Shown: positions 1-7,548 of the stretch, piece by piece
Layout of the letters: each line of letters opens with the position of its first letter
How positions within the stretch are numbered: position 1 is the stretch's first letter
Assembly: GCA_947631435.1 (NCBI GenBank)
Contig: CANRLM010000012.1
Span: 1 to 41,278, forward strand
Length of the DNA stretch: 41,278 nt
Source: an uncultured Akkermansia sp.
GTDB taxonomy: Bacteria; Verrucomicrobiota; Verrucomicrobiia; Verrucomicrobiales; Akkermansiaceae
Direction: 5' to 3'
Notes under the pieces: model-generated
Told to the model about the DNA's origin: nothing
What the model saw: only the letters and a program-made list of their open reading frames with translations
Database searches by the model: none
Position numbers and translations under genes: made by a program

Positions 1-552
1 GGCGCTATCTTCTTCTCAGGCGCTTTCTTCGGAGCAGGCTGTGGCGCTATCTTCTTCTCAGGCGCCTTCTTCGGAGCCGGCTGTGGCGCTATCTTCTTCT
101 CAGGCGCCTTCTTCGGAGCCGGCTGTGGCGCTATCTTCTTCTCAGGCGCCTTCTTCGGAGCAGGCTGTGGCGCTATCTTCTTCTCAGGCGCCTTCTTCGG
201 AGCAGGCTGTGGCGCTATCTTCTTCCCAGGCGCCTTCTTCGGAGCCGGCTGTGGCGCTATCTTCTTCTCAGGCGCTTTCTTCGGAGCCGGCTTCGGCGCT
301 ATCTTCTTCCCAGGCGCTTTCTTCGGAGCCGGCTGTGGCGCTGTCTTCTTCGCAGGCGCCTTCTTCGGAGCAGGTTTCGGCGTTGCCTTCTTCTCAGACG
401 CCTTTTTCGGAGCGGGTTTCGGCGCTATCTTCTTCGCAGGCGCCTTCTTCGGAGCCGGCTGTGGCGCTATCTTCTTCGCAGGCGCCTTCTTCGGAGCAGG
501 CTGTGGCGCTGTCTTCTTCCCAGGCGCTTTCTTCGGAGCGGATTTCGGCGCT
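1..552 (-). repeat. 42-bp coding tandem repeat
   Basis: A 42-base unit is repeated head to tail about 13 times with point differences. Because 42 is divisible by three, gain or loss of units keeps the frame and only changes the length of the basic tail. The repeats are contiguous with no unique spacers, so this is not a CRISPR array. Confidence 0.9.
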
Positions 553-644
553 ACCTTCTTAGTGGATGTTTTCTGGGGGGCGGGTTCAGGCGCTGCTTTT
601 GGGGCAGACGCCTTTTGGAGAGCGTTTTTTTTAAGGGCTGACAT
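1..644 (-). CDS. Lys/Pro/Ala-rich 14-residue-repeat basic protein (3' end outside window)
   Basis: Reading leftward from an ATG at 644, the frame stays open to the window edge (214 codons, no stop), so the C-terminus is missing. A short N-terminus (MSALKKNALQKASAP) leads into about 13 copies of a 14-residue unit of the type APQPAPKKAPEKKI, with substitutions at the Q/K, E/A/G and I/T positions. There is no signal peptide and no globular domain. Such lysine/proline/alanine tails occur in histone H1-like and AlgP-like DNA-binding proteins, so nucleoid or RNA binding is a reasonable inference but is not shown. Units near the start codon differ more from each other than those toward the window edge, suggesting recent expansion downstream. 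The opposite strand is also open in all repeats (an A/S/Q-rich frame), but that follows from the repeat length being a multiple of three. No Shine-Dalgarno site is visible. Confidence 0.75.
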   Translation of the reverse strand, partial: MSALKKNALQKASAPKAAPEPAPQKTSTKKVAPKSAPKKAPGKKTAPQPAPKKAPAKKIAPQPAPKKAPAKKIAPKPAPKKASEKKATPKPAPKKAPAKKTAPQPAPKKAPGKKIAPKPAPKKAPEKKIAPQPAPKKAPGKKIAPQPAPKKAPEKKIAPQPAPKKAPEKKIAPQPAPKKAPEKKIAPQPAPKKAPEKKIAPQPAPKKAPEKKIA

Positions 645-991
645 GACTGAGGAGACAGGAAAACATAGCTCACCCTTTGATCGATTTGCCAAGAGGCGAG
701 ACAAAACGTGCGGCTATGCTAAAGAAAAAGACGTAGAATTCAAGCATTCTTCTACAAGTATGACACAAAAAAAGCCCTCGAAAGAAAATATTCCTTTCAT
801 CCCAATGCTTTTGGAAGGTTCTTACCCTGAATAGGCCTTGGGGGAGCGACAGCCCTCCTTCCCACGAAATCTTCTATCTGATCATGTGCATTGCGACATA
901 AAGACAACACGACCCAGGCATAGATATGGAACGTTGATCACCCCTTCATTCCCGGGGCAGAGCGTTGGGGCAAACGGGGCAAATGCCGTGC
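645..991. other. Divergent intergenic region, no gene seen
   Basis: About 350 bases lie between the start of the repeat protein (leftward) and the promoter of tmk (rightward). The short open frames here have no recognisable product. No tRNA-like or strong terminator structure was seen. A leftward -10-like TATGTT lies about 17 bases before the repeat-protein ATG, but its -35 match is poor. Confidence 0.5.
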
Positions 992-1020
992 TTGCACTTG
1001 GAAAAGCTTTATGGTAGGCT
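992..1020 (+). promoter_or_regulatory. tmk promoter, leaderless arrangement
   Basis: TTGCAC (992-997), a 17-base spacer, then TAGGCT (1015-1020). Only six bases separate the -10 box from the tmk ATG, so the predicted transcription start falls on the A of the start codon. The -10 box matches consensus only moderately. Confidence 0.55.
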
Positions 1021-1026
1021 GGTCGC

Positions 1027-1638
1027 ATGGAGAAACGGTGCGGAAAATTGGTTGTTTTTGAAGGGATCGACGGAACAGGAAAATCCACCCAGGTGCGCCT
1101 GCTCAGGGAATACCTGGAAGCACAGGGAATCGAGATTGTGACAGATTATGAACCGACGCGCGGAGAGTGGGGAATGCGAGTGCGAGCGGCAGCGGCAAGT
1201 GGCAAGCGGCTGCCCGTAGAGGTGGAAGTGGACTGTCTGTTACGCGACCGACGTGAACATGTGGAGCAGCTCATTACCCCGGCGTTGGAGCGTGGCTGCT
1301 GGGTGCTGCTGGATCGCTATTATCCATCCATGCTTGCCTACCAGGGAGCAACCGGCATCAACCCCGCAGAGCTGCGGCGTCTCAACGAAAACTTCGCACC
1401 ACAACCGGACACAGCGTTTTGGCTGGATGTCCCGGTAGAAGTGGCTCTGGAACGCATCCACGGCAGAGGTGGAAGCAACGACGCCTTCGAACAAAAAAGC
1501 TTTTTGGAATCCTGCCGCCATATCTATGCAGCTTTTGAAGCTCCCTGGTGGCACAGGATCGATGCTACAGCAGATGTACACAGCATCCACGCTCGCATCC
1601 GCGAACGGGTCAGGGACCTTATCGACGGAATCAACTGA
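1027..1638 (+). CDS. tmk: Thymidylate kinase
   Basis: A 203-residue protein of the usual Tmk length that phosphorylates dTMP to dTDP with ATP in the cytoplasm. Visible motifs are the P-loop FEGIDGTGKST (residues ~9-19), the EPTRGEWG segment (~39-46) in the place of the usual EPGGT-type loop, the DRYYPSMLAYQGA motif (~97-109) that holds the nucleotide, and an arginine-containing lid near GRGGSND (~147). The start is fixed by the P-loop position and by a promoter ending six bases upstream. There is no Shine-Dalgarno sequence. The gene runs toward argH and their stop codons overlap by 8 bases. Confidence 0.95.
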   Translation: MEKRCGKLVVFEGIDGTGKSTQVRLLREYLEAQGIEIVTDYEPTRGEWGMRVRAAAASGKRLPVEVEVDCLLRDRREHVEQLITPALERGCWVLLDRYYPSMLAYQGATGINPAELRRLNENFAPQPDTAFWLDVPVEVALERIHGRGGSNDAFEQKSFLESCRHIYAAFEAPWWHRIDATADVHSIHARIRERVRDLIDGIN

Positions 1639-2995
1639 GTTCTGTCCGCCAGTGCGCAAGACGGAGTTTTGTGCGTTCATCGCCGGGAGCTCCGGGATTG
1701 GTACGCAAGCGGAAAGCACGCTCGAGATCAAAAACACCGTATACATCTTCGCCAAAGGCAGAGGAAATAGATTGGAACTGTTCAAAGGGAAGTTGATTCA
1801 GCGGAGTCCCGGTATTCACAGAAAGTGCCACAGCTTTGCCTACCAGCTCATGCGCCTGCCGGAAGGGAATCCCGCGGCGCACAAGGTAGTCCGCAAGGTC
1901 TGTTGCGAGCAGGAGAGGATCCGCCACAGCAGAGGCGCAGCGGTCGGGGTTCATCTGCATCGCATCGACCATCTCTGCATTCACCTGCAGGGCGAGCAGA
2001 ATAGTGGCAAAGGAATCGAAGAGGGGCTCCTTATCCTCCTGCAAATCGCGGTTATACGTGAGCGGTAGTCCTTTCACCGCAACGAGCACACTAACGAGGT
2101 TGCCCACGAGACGCCCGGTCTTGCCGCGGGTGAGCTCACAGACATCCGGATTCTTCTTCTGCGGCATGAGGCTGGAACCGGTAGTGTGCGCATCCGACAA
2201 GGTGCAAAAACCGAATTCAGAGCTACTCCACAACACGAGATCCTCACTGAGACGACTGAGGTGCACGCCGACAAGCGAAAGGCAGAAGAGGCACTCCAGC
2301 ACATAATCTCGATCCGCAATGGCGTCCATGGAATTCTCGGTAACGCCATCAAAACCAAGTTCAGTCGCGATAGCAGCGCGGTCAAGATTGATCGTGGAGC
2401 CAGCAATAGCCCCCGAACCAAGCGGACAAACATTCAACCGACGCCGACAATCAGCCAACCGCGAGGCATCCCGTGCTAACATCTCCACGTACGCCAGCAG
2501 GTGGTGCGCCACCGTCACAGGCTGTGCGCGCTGCAGGTGCGTGTAGCCCGGGATGCGCAAATCCCGATACTGCTCTGCCTTATCCACAAGAACACGCTGC
2601 AACTCACGCAGAGCAAAGAGAATGGAATCAATACGCTCCCGGCAATACAAACGAGTATCTGTAGCCACCTGATCATTGCGGGAGCGTGCGGTGTGCAACT
2701 TGGCTCCCGTGGATCCAATGCGGCGTGTAAGTTCGCTTTCGATGTTCATGTGCACATCTTCCAGCTCACGTTTCCACGCAAAATTGCCGGCATCGATATC
2801 TGCAAGAATGCTGCGCAATCCATTCTCAATAGCATCAAACTCCTCTTGCGTGAGCATCCCGGCTGCTAACTGCGCACGGGCATGGGCTATCGAACCTGCA
2901 ATATCGTGCCGATAGAGTTCCCAATCGTAAGATACGGATTCCGAATAGCGCAGCACCTTGTCAGCTGTCGCCTGAGAAAAGCGTCCTGTCCACAT
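1631..2995 (-). CDS. argH: Argininosuccinate lyase
   Basis: A 454-residue protein of normal length for ArgH, which cleaves argininosuccinate to arginine and fumarate in the last step of arginine synthesis. The fumarase/aspartase superfamily signature GSSLMPQKKNPD is intact (~residues 277-288), as are the upstream TARSRNDQVATD segment (~102-113) and GYTHLQRAQPVT (~150-161, carrying the TH of the active site). The N-terminus MWTGRFSQ is typical of the family. The gene stands alone; no other arg gene is nearby. It converges on tmk with an 8-base overlap. A near-consensus promoter ends eight bases before the ATG. Confidence 0.97.
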   Translation of the reverse strand: MWTGRFSQATADKVLRYSESVSYDWELYRHDIAGSIAHARAQLAAGMLTQEEFDAIENGLRSILADIDAGNFAWKRELEDVHMNIESELTRRIGSTGAKLHTARSRNDQVATDTRLYCRERIDSILFALRELQRVLVDKAEQYRDLRIPGYTHLQRAQPVTVAHHLLAYVEMLARDASRLADCRRRLNVCPLGSGAIAGSTINLDRAAIATELGFDGVTENSMDAIADRDYVLECLFCLSLVGVHLSRLSEDLVLWSSSEFGFCTLSDAHTTGSSLMPQKKNPDVCELTRGKTGRLVGNLVSVLVAVKGLPLTYNRDLQEDKEPLFDSFATILLALQVNAEMVDAMQMNPDRCASAVADPLLLATDLADYLVRRGIPFRQAHELVGKAVALSVNTGTPLNQLPFEQFQSISSAFGEDVYGVFDLERAFRLRTNPGAPGDERTKLRLAHWRTELS

Positions 2996-3003
2996 AGCGG
3001 GGC

Positions 3004-3032
3004 ATTATAGACTGCCCTCCCCTGCAAGTCAA
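3004..3032 (-). promoter_or_regulatory. argH promoter, near-consensus, leaderless arrangement
   Basis: On the minus strand, TTGACT (3032-3027), a 17-base spacer, then a perfect TATAAT (3009-3004). Eight bases separate it from the argH ATG, so the predicted leader is about two bases. Confidence 0.75.
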
Positions 3033-3830
3033 CTCTCGGAAAGCCGCAAGGCAGGGCAAAACGCATTTGAGAGGAGGACGAAGGACGAAGTGTTGAGCTA
3101 GAGAGCTTGCTCGCGTTTTTGCGGAGTTGTAGCGAAGACGAATTTGGGGCACGGATTGTTGCGCATCACCTCTCGCTCCCTCTGTTCTGCAGGAGATTGA
3201 GGACTTCCTCTGTTGCTTGATTTTCCTTCAAATGAGTTTGCCCTGAGGCCACAATCAACAGCGAGCTGACTCAACTTCGTCCCTCGTGCTGCCCCTGATT
3301 CCTCGCACTCACCCTCCCACAAACCTCTCTAACCGGCTACCACGCCCAATTTCTCTTCCTGTCTTTGGCCTCGCTTGGCAGCTTCTGAGTCCCTGCCTCG
3401 CTGGCCAGACACTCCGCATGTCGTGCTTTTTCTAAATCGGTTTCCTTTTACTCTGAAATGCTCGCTACACGGTTTGAATCCTCCCCCTCGAGCGATCTCT
3501 GTCAATAATCTGAAAATGAAGTTCCCTGGTTGTATCCCCTTCCCGCCCCGACCGTACTGCCTTACACTACAGCACAAAAACTATGCGCACACGGGAAAAG
3601 AGAAAGGATAAAAACAAAATATGGGAATCACGTGACACAAAACCTCGAAGGATGAGCAACCGGCAGTAATGCCGCGGCCGTTGCGCATCCGCGCATCCAT
3701 CATTACGAACTCGTTTTCCCTCTCGTAACGATCTACCCGAAATACTCACCGGAATCAGTTGCGTCTGATATATCACGTTCTCACAGCACGCGAAATTTCC
3801 AGACCGCCATTTCACGATAAACAATTTATG
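3033..3830. other. Long intergenic stretch, no gene recognised
   Basis: About 800 bases hold several short open frames on both strands, none with a recognisable domain, start signal or coding character. A hairpin with GCAAC-CGGC pairing to GCCG-GTTGC (a bulge on one side) lies at about 3657-3689, and an inverted pair TTACGA/TCGTAA lies near 3703-3729. No tRNA, tmRNA, RNase P or SRP RNA motif was found. It may hold an unrecognised RNA or the remains of a dead gene. Confidence 0.45.
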
Positions 3831-3861
3831 CTGTATATCTCTTTTCGAAAGAGATATACAG
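3831..3861. repeat. Perfect 14-bp-arm palindrome, core GTATATCTCTTT
   Basis: The arms CTGTATATCTCTTT (3831-3844) and their exact complement (3848-3861) flank a three-base TCG centre. The 12-base core GTATATCTCTTT is the same as the outer end of the 24-base inverted repeats at 20075 and 20270. It could be an operator for a dimeric regulator or the collapsed ends of a small mobile element. It is not followed by a T run, so it does not look like a terminator. Confidence 0.8.
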
Positions 3862-3997
3862 AGTTCATATTATAATCCTTTGTTTACAAATCAATTAATC
3901 GATACAAAAGCAACAGAAGAGAAAAACGTTTCCCGACGTTTTCTGGCGATAAAAACGATCAAATTCGTTCAAGAGCAAAGAAATTATAATTTTGTGC

Positions 3998-4027
3998 TTG
4001 CTTATTGCTTTCGAAAAACGATATACT
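3998..4027 (+). promoter_or_regulatory. Promoter of the small lipoprotein gene
   Basis: TTGCTT (3998-4003), an 18-base spacer, then TATACT (4022-4027). The predicted leader is about 33 bases. The stretch TTCGAAAAACGATATACTG echoes the right half of the palindrome 160 bases upstream (TTCGAAAGAGATATACAG). Confidence 0.6.
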
Positions 4028-4066
4028 GTGCGCGCCGTTTGGCAAACATACAAACTAACTATTACA

Positions 4067-4381
4067 ATGAAAAAAACCGTAGTATTCGTTGCGTTAAGTG
4101 TGGCAGCACTCACCCTGAGCAGCTGTGGTGGATTAAGCACTCGTCCCGTTGGTTCTGTCTACGCGGATGTGGCAGATCCTGTGGCTGCGACTTCTTCTTC
4201 CGGTTCCCGGATTGGTGAGGCCACATCGACATCCTACCTTGGTGTCGTAGCTCTCGGCGATAGCTCCGTAGATGCAGCAAAGAGGAACGGAGGTATCTCC
4301 AGCGTATCCAGCGTGGATGTGAAGCGCAAGAATATCCTGGGTATTATCACGACCTACACGACCGTGGTACGCGGGAACTGA
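4067..4381 (+). CDS. Small lipoprotein, TRL-like
   Basis: A 104-residue protein starting MKKTVVFVALSVAALTLSSC: a basic tip, a hydrophobic core and a lipobox (LSSC) ending in the cysteine expected to be lipidated, so it should be a lipoprotein anchored in the cell envelope. After the cysteine come GGLSTRPVGSVYADV and, further on, a segment with LGVVALGDSSVDAAKRNGGI. The G-x-x-Y pattern followed by a small-residue-rich repeat resembles the TRL family of small bacterial lipoproteins, whose function is not known. An upstream in-frame ATG at 3992 is rejected because it would bury the signal peptide. It is a single-gene unit with its own promoter and a strong terminator. Confidence 0.8.
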   Translation: MKKTVVFVALSVAALTLSSCGGLSTRPVGSVYADVADPVAATSSSGSRIGEATSTSYLGVVALGDSSVDAAKRNGGISSVSSVDVKRKNILGIITTYTTVVRGN

Positions 4382-4418
4382 TTTACCTGAACGATTCAAC
4401 GATCAACGTTAATCATTG

Positions 4419-4451
4419 CGGCACACACTCCTCTGAGTGTGTGCCGTTTTG
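4419..4451 (+). terminator. Rho-independent terminator after the lipoprotein gene
   Basis: A perfect 12-bp stem CGGCACACACTC / GAGTGTGTGCCG with a CTCT loop, followed by TTTT and a T-rich stretch. It sits between the lipoprotein gene and the convergent dipeptidase gene and could act in both directions, although the T tract is on the plus strand. Confidence 0.9.
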
Positions 4452-4456
4452 CTGTT

Positions 4457-5203
4457 TCAGCGAACTCCGGCCCTCTGCAAATTATCTCTTACCGGGAAAT
4501 CATACGCAAACCAGGGACGCGAGTTCCCCAGCCTGTAATGCCACCATTCTTTAGGGTAATTTTCAAAACCGGCAGCACGCATCGCATCACACAAAATACT
4601 GCGGTTGGTCCGCTGCTGACACGTTATCTCCGGAGAATTAGTCGCAGACCTGGTATCCATCAAATCATGCCGACCTCCCATATCCACAAGTTTGCCATCC
4701 TCCAGGTGATAGAGGGTGATATCCACCGCGATGCCCCACGTGTGTTCCGAGCTATCGCCGATATAATGATCCTCGTAAATTTTACGTTTGCTAATACGCG
4801 GGTAGAAGATGGCACGCGTGTCCTCGTCGGGTGAGTAGGACCATGCGCGGAAATCGCGCAACGCACGCATGGGTCGGTACGCATCCCAGATCAGAAGTCC
4901 ATATCCTCGCTGCTGCAAAAGTTGCGCAGCACGCTGCAAAGCCCTCGCCGCATCCTGCCGCAGGATGGCCCGTTTTCCCTCGTAGCCGGCAATCGGGCGC
5001 CCCACAAAATTATCATCACCGGCATATTTCAAATCTGCTCGCACCTCGGGCGCTACTTCATCCACATAGCAAAAACCCAACGGCATCTCGCGTACCGGCA
5101 ACAACCCCACCGCCTCTCTCTCCTGCTGCAGACAGCCTGCCGCCAACCAGCCAAGCCACAACACGAGCAAGACGCACTTCTTTCTGGCTTCCCAACGCTT
5201 CAC
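4457..5203 (-). CDS. Lipoprotein D-alanyl-D-alanine dipeptidase, VanX/DdpX-like (M15D)
   Basis: With the GTG at 5203 the protein has 248 residues and starts VKRWEARKKC followed by a hydrophobic stretch and lipobox LAAGC, so it is probably an envelope lipoprotein. Longer in-frame starts reach back into the upstream gene and give an arginine-rich, non-native-looking N-terminus. The zinc site of the family is intact: SSEHTWGIAVD supplies His and Asp, and PKEWWHYRL supplies the catalytic Glu and the third ligand His. The substrate-binding AYRPMRA segment is also present. The enzyme is expected to split D-Ala-D-Ala in the periplasm, for peptidoglycan recycling. No vanH/vanA-type ligase or VanRS pair is nearby, so this is not a vancomycin-resistance cluster. 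It follows the lysine-rich protein gene in the same direction; a short GC-rich palindrome (5215-5228) lies between them. Confidence 0.85.
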   Translation of the reverse strand: MKRWEARKKCVLLVLWLGWLAAGCLQQEREAVGLLPVREMPLGFCYVDEVAPEVRADLKYAGDDNFVGRPIAGYEGKRAILRQDAARALQRAAQLLQQRGYGLLIWDAYRPMRALRDFRAWSYSPDEDTRAIFYPRISKRKIYEDHYIGDSSEHTWGIAVDITLYHLEDGKLVDMGGRHDLMDTRSATNSPEITCQQRTNRSILCDAMRAAGFENYPKEWWHYRLGNSRPWFAYDFPVRDNLQRAGVR

Positions 5204-5297
5204 CTTGAAAAACACACCCCGCGGGGTGAAGTTCTCTCTGCATACACAGTCCTCCACCCTGCCCCAACGCGGAAAAACAACCGAGACGGAAGAATAA

Positions 5298-5684
5298 TCA
5301 GGTGTCCTTCTTGTCCGCGGCCTTCTTCGCAGCGGGCTTTTTCGCCGGAGCCTTCTTCGCAGCGGGCTTCTTTGCTGTAGTCTTCGCCTCAGCTCCGGTC
5401 TCATCTGCCTTACCTGCAGAAGTCTTCTTGCCGGCCGCGGAACGCTTGGCTGTCGTATCCTTTGTTGCGCTGCTCGGCTTCTTGGCGGGCTCTCCCTTGG
5501 CAGGAGTCTTTGTCACCGATTCATCAGCAGGCACCTCAGCCGCAGCCTCACTCGAAGCAGCCGTTACCTTCTTCGCCAAAAGTACAGGCGTCGTCGTATT
5601 GCTATTCTTGAGCATCTCCTTGCGACGCTTGATGTAGGCATGACGACGGCGACGCTTCGTGACTTTACGATGTTGTTGACCCAT
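5298..5684 (-). CDS. Lysine/alanine-rich basic protein with arginine-rich N-terminus
   Basis: A 128-residue protein in two parts. The N-terminal ~30 residues (MGQQHRKVTKRRRRHAYIKR and onward) are dense in Arg/Lys/His and look like a folded or RNA-binding basic module. The rest is a low-complexity tail of KKPAAKKAPAKK type, similar in character to histone H1 tails and to the repeat protein at the left edge. It is probably a nucleoid- or ribosome-associated protein; I cannot assign a family with certainty. It has a good promoter of its own with a leader of about 50 bases. The VanX-like gene follows 94 bases downstream. Confidence 0.75.
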   Translation of the reverse strand: MGQQHRKVTKRRRRHAYIKRRKEMLKNSNTTTPVLLAKKVTAASSEAAAEVPADESVTKTPAKGEPAKKPSSATKDTTAKRSAAGKKTSAGKADETGAEAKTTAKKPAAKKAPAKKPAAKKAADKKDT

Positions 5685-5743
5685 CTTATCTTCTGATTTG
5701 TAGGGAGGGCAGAATCGCCCACCCGAAGTTAGTAAGCTGCCTA

Positions 5744-5772
5744 TGTATAGCCCATATAAGCCAATATGGCAA
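5744..5772 (-). promoter_or_regulatory. Promoter of the lysine-rich basic protein
   Basis: On the minus strand, TTGCCA (5772-5767), a 17-base spacer, then TATACA (5749-5744). The spacing is ideal and both boxes are close to consensus. The predicted transcript starts near 5737. Confidence 0.7.
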
Positions 5773-5840
5773 GGCTAAAAAATCCTACTGACACAATTAG
5801 TCCTCAAGCAATGCCGGAGTGGAGTGAACTAAAAAACGTC

Positions 5841-5869
5841 TTGCCAATCAGCGGCAATTCAGTCATACT
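5841..5869 (+). promoter_or_regulatory. Promoter of the LolC/E-type permease operon
   Basis: TTGCCA (5841-5846), a 17-base spacer, then CATACT (5864-5869). The ATG is 17 bases further on, giving a predicted leader of about 11 bases with no Shine-Dalgarno site. Confidence 0.6.
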
Positions 5870-5886
5870 GTCCCGCGTTCACGCGC

Positions 5887-7545
5887 ATGAAGCTTCTGAG
5901 ACGTAACCTGAGTCTGATGCTCGCAATGAGGTACCTCAACCCACTGCGTACATTTTTCTCGATCATCACGCTGATCTGCCTGCTGGGGGTAGCGCTGGGG
6001 GTCATGGTGCTCATTGTCGTTCTCAGTGTCATGGAAGGGCTGCAGGCGGAAATGGAAACGCGTACTCTCGCCTTTACGCCCCACTTTGAGGTTTGTCTCT
6101 ACGAGGGGCCTCAGCGCATTGCTCTCAGCGAGCCAAAAACGCATTGGAACGAGCTTTTGCAGAAGATTCAAACCATACGGGACGTCACTTGCGTTTACCC
6201 GCAGGTGGAAGGAGACGCTTTCGTATCGGGCGATTCTTCCCGCTCGATGGCGCGTTTCTCAGCTCTTCAACCGGGGAACAAAGCTCAGCTGGAGCCATTG
6301 CTGCCCATGCTCAAGCAGGGAGTCTTTGATTTCGGCGCTGGTCTGGACCAGGAATGCGTGATCTCGCTGCGACTCGCTCAAACACTCGGTCTGAACGTGG
6401 GTGACAAGCTCCATCTCATCCCTATCGGCAGTCAGGATGAAATAGCCGCGGTTTACTCACTGATTCAACATCCTCTTCAAACCCACGAGGATCGCGAACT
6501 CATGCAAGGACTCGCCTCCCTGTTCGAAGGGAGCACACGTACGGAAAAAGGAAACGACATCGTGTCCCCGGAAAAATTGACAGCTCTGGTGGACCGCATG
6601 AATCGTCTGCTGGTTGAGAATAAGCTTCGACGCAGCGAAAGAGAGGCCTTGCAGGAATTTTGCGATGACGCCAGCGACCACATGTCACGGCAACCTTTCT
6701 CTGCCGCAGAGAAGGCCCGCTGGCTCGCACGCACTGAGGAGCTCGCAAAGCTGGATCGCGATCGTGAGGACGGCAAGTCAGTCAAAGAAATCAACAGGAT
6801 GGTGATGCCGATGGACCTCGCGGTGGTGGGCATTTATCAACCGCCGGAAAACATGCCCGGCCCGGGCGTCTATCTTCCTCTCCCCATCGCGCAGGAAGTC
6901 TGTGGTTATAACCAGAGTAGAGACGACGAAGTAATGGGACTCTGCGTGCGCGTAACAAACCCTCACGAATGCGACAAGGCACTTCAGCATATCCACGATG
7001 TACTGACGGATTCCGGCGCAACTGATGCGCCGGGAGAGATGGGAAACTCCTGGTTGGTCGAACCCTGGACCAGAAGCTTTGAACAGTGGTACAAACTTAT
7101 CGCCAACGAGCGCATCATGATGAGTTTCGTGCTCTCCATCATCTCGCTCATCGCCAGCTTCTGCATTATGGCTGTCATGTTCACGGTGAGTCTGCAACGA
7201 CGACGGGAAATCGCCGTACTCCAGGCTCTCGGTGCTACTCCCACCAAAATCATGGCTATTTTTACTTGGCAGGGAATCATCATTGGACTGGCAGGAGCGC
7301 TACTGGGTGTTCTTCTCGCCTTGATCGTGCTGCATTTCCGGCTGGAGATCCAGGCAGTGTTGGCATCCGTTAACCTGGATCCCTTCCCCATGGAGGCGCA
7401 TGGCATCACCCTGCCTGCTGCCTACACGCCCTCTACGTTCTTCTGGCAAGCGTTCCGAGCGTTCATCATGGTCATCATCGCTGCCACCATTCCTGCCCTT
7501 TTCATCTCCCGGCAGGACCCCGCCAAAGCCCTCCGTTCCAACTAA
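5887..7545 (+). CDS. ABC transporter permease, LolC/LolE-type (FtsX/MacB fold)
   Basis: A 552-residue inner-membrane protein. The N-terminus (MRYLNPLRTFFSIITLICL near residue 14) leads into the first membrane helix and the LGVALGVMVLIVVLSVMEG segment, as in lipoprotein-releasing permeases. A long periplasmic domain follows (~residues 50-400), then an FtsX domain with three helices, including the QRRREIAVLQALGATPTKI coupling motif (~439-457) and a C-terminal SRQDPAKALR. The family extracts lipoproteins from the inner membrane with an ATPase partner (LolD), which is not in this window. The periplasmic part is longer than in E. coli LolC/E (~400 residues in all), with an extra charged segment around residues 200-310. 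The RDD gene follows after three bases. Confidence 0.88.
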   Translation: MKLLRRNLSLMLAMRYLNPLRTFFSIITLICLLGVALGVMVLIVVLSVMEGLQAEMETRTLAFTPHFEVCLYEGPQRIALSEPKTHWNELLQKIQTIRDVTCVYPQVEGDAFVSGDSSRSMARFSALQPGNKAQLEPLLPMLKQGVFDFGAGLDQECVISLRLAQTLGLNVGDKLHLIPIGSQDEIAAVYSLIQHPLQTHEDRELMQGLASLFEGSTRTEKGNDIVSPEKLTALVDRMNRLLVENKLRRSEREALQEFCDDASDHMSRQPFSAAEKARWLARTEELAKLDRDREDGKSVKEINRMVMPMDLAVVGIYQPPENMPGPGVYLPLPIAQEVCGYNQSRDDEVMGLCVRVTNPHECDKALQHIHDVLTDSGATDAPGEMGNSWLVEPWTRSFEQWYKLIANERIMMSFVLSIISLIASFCIMAVMFTVSLQRRREIAVLQALGATPTKIMAIFTWQGIIIGLAGALLGVLLALIVLHFRLEIQAVLASVNLDPFPMEAHGITLPAAYTPSTFFWQAFRAFIMVIIAATIPALFISRQDPAKALRSN

Positions 7546-7548
7546 ACC

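Noticed and set aside
1..552. CRISPR-like direct repeats
   Set aside because: The units are contiguous, without unique spacers, and encode a protein repeat.
41..562. Plus-strand open frame rich in Ala-Leu-Ser-Ser-Ser-Gln repeats
   Set aside because: It is the shadow of the minus-strand basic repeat gene; the repeat length of 42 keeps all frames in register, and the frame lacks a plausible start context.
3440..3500. A GGTTTGAATCC stretch resembling a tRNA T-loop
   Set aside because: The flanking bases do not form a T stem, and no acceptor, D or anticodon arm can be built around it.
4457..5203. Vancomycin-resistance vanX
   Set aside because: The active-site residues match VanX-like dipeptidases, but no vanA/vanH or VanRS genes are nearby and the protein has a lipobox; peptidoglycan recycling is more likely.
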